A DNA stretch of 64,000 nt, from assembly GCF_014695395.1 (NCBI RefSeq), contig NZ_JACJOF010000023.1:1-64000 (forward strand). Reading direction: 5' to 3'. This document shows positions 61,448-64,000 of the stretch, one piece after another; position 1 is the stretch's first letter, and each line of letters starts with the position of its first letter. The position numbers and the translations under genes are program-made. This stretch comes from Nodosilinea sp. FACHB-131. Lineage in GTDB: Bacteria > Cyanobacteriota > Cyanobacteriia > Phormidesmidales > Phormidesmidaceae. A model generated the notes under the pieces. The model searched no databases and was not told where the DNA came from. It saw only the letters and a program-made list of their open reading frames with translations.

Positions 61448-61753
61448 TCATAGGTACCGGGCTCCTTTACCTGTAACCCGGTTTGGGCGGCCGCACCAGG
61501 AACCTGGTACCTTACTAACCCTATTCGTAATCTGCGCCCTGCGATCGCTATTGTCAGACCTCTGATCGTTAAACTGGCACAGCTGTTTAACGTATTGCAC
61601 TCGCTGATCGTTAAACACAGCCCGCTGATCGTTAAACTGGCATAGCTGATCGTTAAAGTGGCACAGCTGTTTAGCGATCAGTGGGCAATGATCGTTAAAC
61701 ACAGTCCGCTGATCGTTAAACTGGCACAGCTGTTTGGCAATTTCACCCTGCAA
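61448..61753 (-). CDS. Doubtful frame over heptad repeat (FNDQ-type)
   Basis: 101 codons, TTG start, no ribosome binding site identified. Residues 5-74 are ten units of seven: IAKQLCQ, FNDQRTV, FNDHCPL, IAKQLCH, FNDQLCQ, FNDQRAV, FNDQRVQ, YVKQLCQ, FNDQRSD, NSDRRAQ. The frame stays open because the DNA repeat is 21 bp, so openness is weak evidence of coding. It could be a short repeat protein or non-coding. Confidence 0.3.
   Translation of the reverse strand: MQGEIAKQLCQFNDQRTVFNDHCPLIAKQLCHFNDQLCQFNDQRAVFNDQRVQYVKQLCQFNDQRSDNSDRRAQITNRVSKVPGSWCGRPNRVTGKGARYL
61532..61741. repeat. 21-bp tandem repeat array
   Basis: GATCGTTAAA begins at 61564, 61606, 61627, 61648, 61690 and 61711, all on a 21-bp grid; the grid positions at 61585 and 61669 hold diverged units (AGCTGTTTAACG, AGCTGTTTAGCG). 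Ten units in all. There are no spacers, so this is not CRISPR. To the right (61798-61860) a GC-rich pair of imperfect copies, GCGCCCCCGGGGGGGCATCG and GCGCCTCCCAACGGAGCATC, is another small repeat. Flanks 61283-61447 and 61754-61957 hold no gene. Confidence 0.88.
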
Positions 61754-61957
61754 TTTAGCGCCAGGCAGGCAACTGCAACCTCAAGCCCTAAATTCTAAAA
61801 AGGTGCGCCCCCGGGGGGGCATCGCTTGCAAGGCGCCTCCCAACGGAGCATCGCTCAGTCAAAACCATCCTGCTAACCTAAGCGGCAACCGCTTACCGCT
61901 GGGCGGCCCAGAGAGATTGGGAGCAAGCAGGCCAGGGGCGATCGCCCTACGCCGCCC

Positions 61958-62647
61958 TCAGCAAGTCTTATTCTGAAAATCGCACTGGTAAATAAAGGGC
62001 TCTTGCCAGTGCAGCGGAATTTCGAGCAGATCGCGCACGCCGGTAATGCCTTGGCTAATGAACAGCAGCACCGCCACGGTATTGAGGGCGGCGTGGGTCA
62101 GTCGCCAGCGCTTAGACTTATAAATTTCGGGCAGGGTGGCGAGGGCAAAGATCATCAGCATGGCCGCCGTCATGCCCAAATAAAAGTGAGACACCGGCCA
62201 CTCATAGCCGCGCCGAAACACCCCCGGCTGCATTCCCAGCAGCCACAGCCCCATGCCGGTCAGCGTTGCAAAGGTGCCCCGCCAAACCTGGCTGCTGGAG
62301 CGATATAGCAATACCAAAGCCCCCAAGGTGAACGCGTACATAGCCACCACAAACACACCTCGAAAGGGGTCTTCAGCCCAAACATTTTCCTGAGTGAGGG
62401 TCTTGAAAATCGGATGGGCTAAACCCAAAAGCACTAAACTCACCACTGCCCCAGACAGCCATTGCCCAACCCGCACATGCTCTTTGCCGACCACCGGAGA
62501 GATGGTCGTTTTGGTTTTGTCGGCCACGGCCAAGCGCCGCTGGCGAGTCTGCACCGCAAAATAAACGGCTACACCTATCAGCGGCATCACTACCGTGACG
62601 GCTAAAAACGGGTGCAGCAGTCTGAGCAGATCGGGGGCATCGAGCAT
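61958..62647 (-). CDS. DUF4079 membrane protein
   Basis: 229 aa, about six membrane helices, opening LDAPDLLRLLHPFLAVTVVMPLIG and with QTRQRRL after the first helix, then GLWLLGMQPGVFRRGYEWPVSHFYLGM. DUF4079 is largely cyanobacterial and resembles cytochrome b561-type helical bundles (His in LLHPF, VSHFYLG), so heme binding is a possibility only. Single gene; a short cytoplasmic Cys-containing C-terminus (YQCDFQNKTC). Confidence 0.85.
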   Translation of the reverse strand: MLDAPDLLRLLHPFLAVTVVMPLIGVAVYFAVQTRQRRLAVADKTKTTISPVVGKEHVRVGQWLSGAVVSLVLLGLAHPIFKTLTQENVWAEDPFRGVFVVAMYAFTLGALVLLYRSSSQVWRGTFATLTGMGLWLLGMQPGVFRRGYEWPVSHFYLGMTAAMLMIFALATLPEIYKSKRWRLTHAALNTVAVLLFISQGITGVRDLLEIPLHWQEPFIYQCDFQNKTC

Positions 62648-62809
62648 GGGGTTTCCTGAAGAGAGAGCGTGGTTGGGCTAAGTTTTTCTTACTTTAGGGC
62701 ACAGCCCTCGACCGGCACGGTGATTCGCCGCACAATCTCGGATGTTGGTACCAAAGCAATGGTCAAAGACCAGCCCCACGCGTTTACAGGTGTTATCTTA
62801 TCGATGCCG

Positions 62810-63577
62810 CTAAGCCCAAAGATTAAAGCGAGATAAGTGCTGCTCAAGGGCCTTGGGAATCTGCTTGACAATGTCGGTTTTGGTTTTAAAGGTCAACCGG
62901 TTTTGGGCAGGCAGGTCAAAGGGGTACTGTCCGACAATATCGGCTCGCTCCATTTGGGCCAGTAAAATCTGCTCGGCGGGCTTGGCCTGAAGCGCATAGC
63001 CCATCTCCACACACACATGAGGGCTGGGCACCAGCAGCGTGGTGTTGCCTTCTACGGCTGTAATCGGGGTGCCATCGGCCACAAACAGCAGCGACTTGCG
63101 AATTTTGCGGGTAAGCGCGCTGTTGAGCCGGGCCGGGCCGTCGCTGAGCCGCTGGGACACCTCTAGGGTGAGGGCAATGCGAGATTTTTTGTTGAAGCTT
63201 GCGATCGCATCGGTGAGGGCCTGGTGCAGAGCCTCGCCCGACTCGCTGTACTCTTGCTGATAGCAGAAGTAAACAATCGGCTCTAGACGGGCCATGACAT
63301 CTAGCTTAGTGAAATAGATCTCGTGGCTGATCAGGTCGATGTTAGCAATGCCGTAGCCACCGCTGCCCTCGATGTAAAACTCCACGGTTTCGCCATCGAG
63401 ATACCGCTGAAACCAGGCCGACTGCTTCACATCGGCGCTGTCGTCTAGAAAGTCGGCGCGCAGTGCCGACTTCAACAGGCTGTTTTTGCTCAGCCGCAGG
63501 TCGTGGGGCCGCTGCTCTAAATCTCGAACCGGCTCGTAGGCTTCGAGATACCAGGCTTTCAGGGCAATAATGGCCAT
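62810..63577 (-). CDS. Unknown protein with possible TIR/deoxyribosyltransferase-like C-terminus
   Basis: 255 aa. The N-terminal half (1-160) is unrecognised. From about 160 the pattern SLLFVADGTP, then SPHVCVEMGYALQAKPAEQILLAQ (from 185, with Glu191 in EMGYA), then YPFDLPAQNRLTF (218-230), follows the order seen in TIR-like and nucleoside 2-deoxyribosyltransferase-like nucleotide-binding domains (SPNVxxELGYA...PFDLRG). That is a fold-level resemblance seen by eye; activity is not implied. No known defence gene is adjacent. Single gene. Confidence 0.55.
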   Translation of the reverse strand: MAIIALKAWYLEAYEPVRDLEQRPHDLRLSKNSLLKSALRADFLDDSADVKQSAWFQRYLDGETVEFYIEGSGGYGIANIDLISHEIYFTKLDVMARLEPIVYFCYQQEYSESGEALHQALTDAIASFNKKSRIALTLEVSQRLSDGPARLNSALTRKIRKSLLFVADGTPITAVEGNTTLLVPSPHVCVEMGYALQAKPAEQILLAQMERADIVGQYPFDLPAQNRLTFKTKTDIVKQIPKALEQHLSRFNLWA

Positions 63578-63907
63578 AACGAGTCATCCTTTGGGGCGGT
63601 GGGCTGGCCCTAAGGGCCGGTCTGCTCGGGCGCGAGTCCGAAATATCGCTTGATTCTAAGGCCAGATCGAGATTTGGATGGGAACAAAATCGAAAGAAAT
63701 GTTGAGCTCCGCACAACTTAGGGCTTACAACGCCCTAGAAGCTGGGGTTTTGAACTAATATCAGCGCGTTTTCTCTCAGTTGCTGCTTTAAGCGCTGTGC
63801 CTATCGTTATTACATAGTTCAATTGTACTAAATTTTTCACAATAGCGGAGGACTTGGTTTAGGCTATTTGGGTCTGCTCCCGTGCTTTGCCCCCAAGGAT
63901 GCTCGCC
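63578..63907. other. Intergenic region between divergent genes
   Basis: Contains the promoters of the gene at 62810 (minus) and the GST-like gene (plus). It is AT-rich from about 63740. AAGGA at 63895-63899 is the ribosome binding site that sets the start at 63908. Nothing else recognised. Confidence 0.4.
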
Positions 63908-64000
63908 ATGATTGACCTCTATTATTGGACGACCCCCAACGGCCACAAGGTCACCATTTTTCTCGAAGAAGCTGATGTAGACTACACCATCAAACCCATC
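63908..64000 (+). CDS. Glutathione S-transferase/YfcG-like, 5' part only
   Basis: 31 codons to the window end, starting MIDLYYWTTPNGHKVTIFLE and continuing with EADVDYTIKP. This is the thioredoxin-fold N-terminus of GSTs of the YfcG/Ure2p-like class (MIDLYFAPTPNGHKITLFLEE in E. coli YfcG, from memory). ATG 63908 has AAGGA 8 nt upstream; an in-frame ATG at 63899 is less well placed. The 3' part lies outside the window. Confidence 0.8.
   Translation, partial: MIDLYYWTTPNGHKVTIFLEEADVDYTIKPI

Noticed and set aside
61532-61741. CRISPR-like array
   Set aside because: A continuous 21-bp grid with no spacers; no cas genes in the window.
1-64000. tRNA or rRNA genes
   Set aside because: No T-loop GGTTCRANNCC with matching acceptor stem and no rRNA-like tract was found by eye; a tRNAscan run would be decisive.

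Overview
The window looks like a chromosomal segment of a non-heterocystous filamentous or Leptolyngbya/Nodosilinea-type cyanobacterium. Evidence: the HIP1 palindrome GCGATCGC and its GCGATCGC-like variants occur throughout. Many genes belong to families I know mainly or typically from cyanobacteria (DUF4079, DUF3095, the long mannose-1-phosphate guanylyltransferase, UPF0182, Rcp1-like regulators, pentapeptide and HEAT proteins). GC content is moderately high. The genus is an inference. I see no rRNA, tRNA, CRISPR array, insertion sequence or phage genes.

Layout. 0.4-4.8 kb: a four-gene + strand group (AprA/FrdA-like flavoprotein, AprB-like 2x[4Fe-4S] ferredoxin, HEAT-repeat protein, Mrp-type Fe-S carrier ATPase) that reads as one redox enzyme with helpers, substrate unknown. 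5.0-9.8 kb: two halves of a heterodimeric ABC exporter, separated by an opposite-strand MNT/HEPN toxin-antitoxin-like set whose HEPN gene has an in-frame stop. 9.8-15.3 kb: a membrane protein, an SDR gene whose 5' end is duplicated around a G8-rich 16-bp tandem repeat, then a MocR/PdxR-type regulator divergent from two acetyltransferases, a transglutaminase-like protein and a PPOx flavoprotein, closed by a clear terminator. 15.4-23.4 kb: DUF3095, an FAD oxidoreductase pseudogene, a macrodomain protein, an alpha/beta-fold protein that seems to lack its catalytic triad, and a nadR-pnuC NAD-salvage pair. 23.4-32.2 kb: ssb, NDP-sugar synthesis, a methyltransferase, a lipoprotein, a beta-lactamase-fold protein, trmJ and an OmpR-type regulator. 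32.5-39.8 kb: two similarly built membrane-anchored helical-repeat proteins, an ethylene-receptor-like diguanylate cyclase, gcvT and gcvH. 39.8-48 kb: a three-gene overlapping two-component/c-di-GMP operon (seven-PAS histidine kinase, CheY-like regulator, REC-PAS-GGDEF-EAL) and a SagB-type dehydrogenase. 48-64 kb: a pentapeptide protein, a TPR protein carrying a long 29-residue helical repeat, a B12 radical SAM protein, SGNH hydrolase, GT2, UPF0182, a 21-bp repeat array, DUF4079, a protein with a possible TIR/deoxyribosyltransferase-like C-terminus, and the start of a GST-like gene.

Themes: second-messenger signalling (an ethylene-type sensor fused to GGDEF plus a phosphorelay ending in GGDEF-EAL), NAD/ADP-ribose metabolism, and Fe-S/flavin redox chemistry. 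Intergenic space carries several families of imperfect palindromes. Two genes (HEPN, FAD oxidoreductase) each have exactly one in-frame nonsense codon, which suggests recent decay or assembly error. The best candidates for something undescribed are the flavoprotein/ferredoxin/HEAT/Mrp cluster and the ethylene-type diguanylate cyclase.
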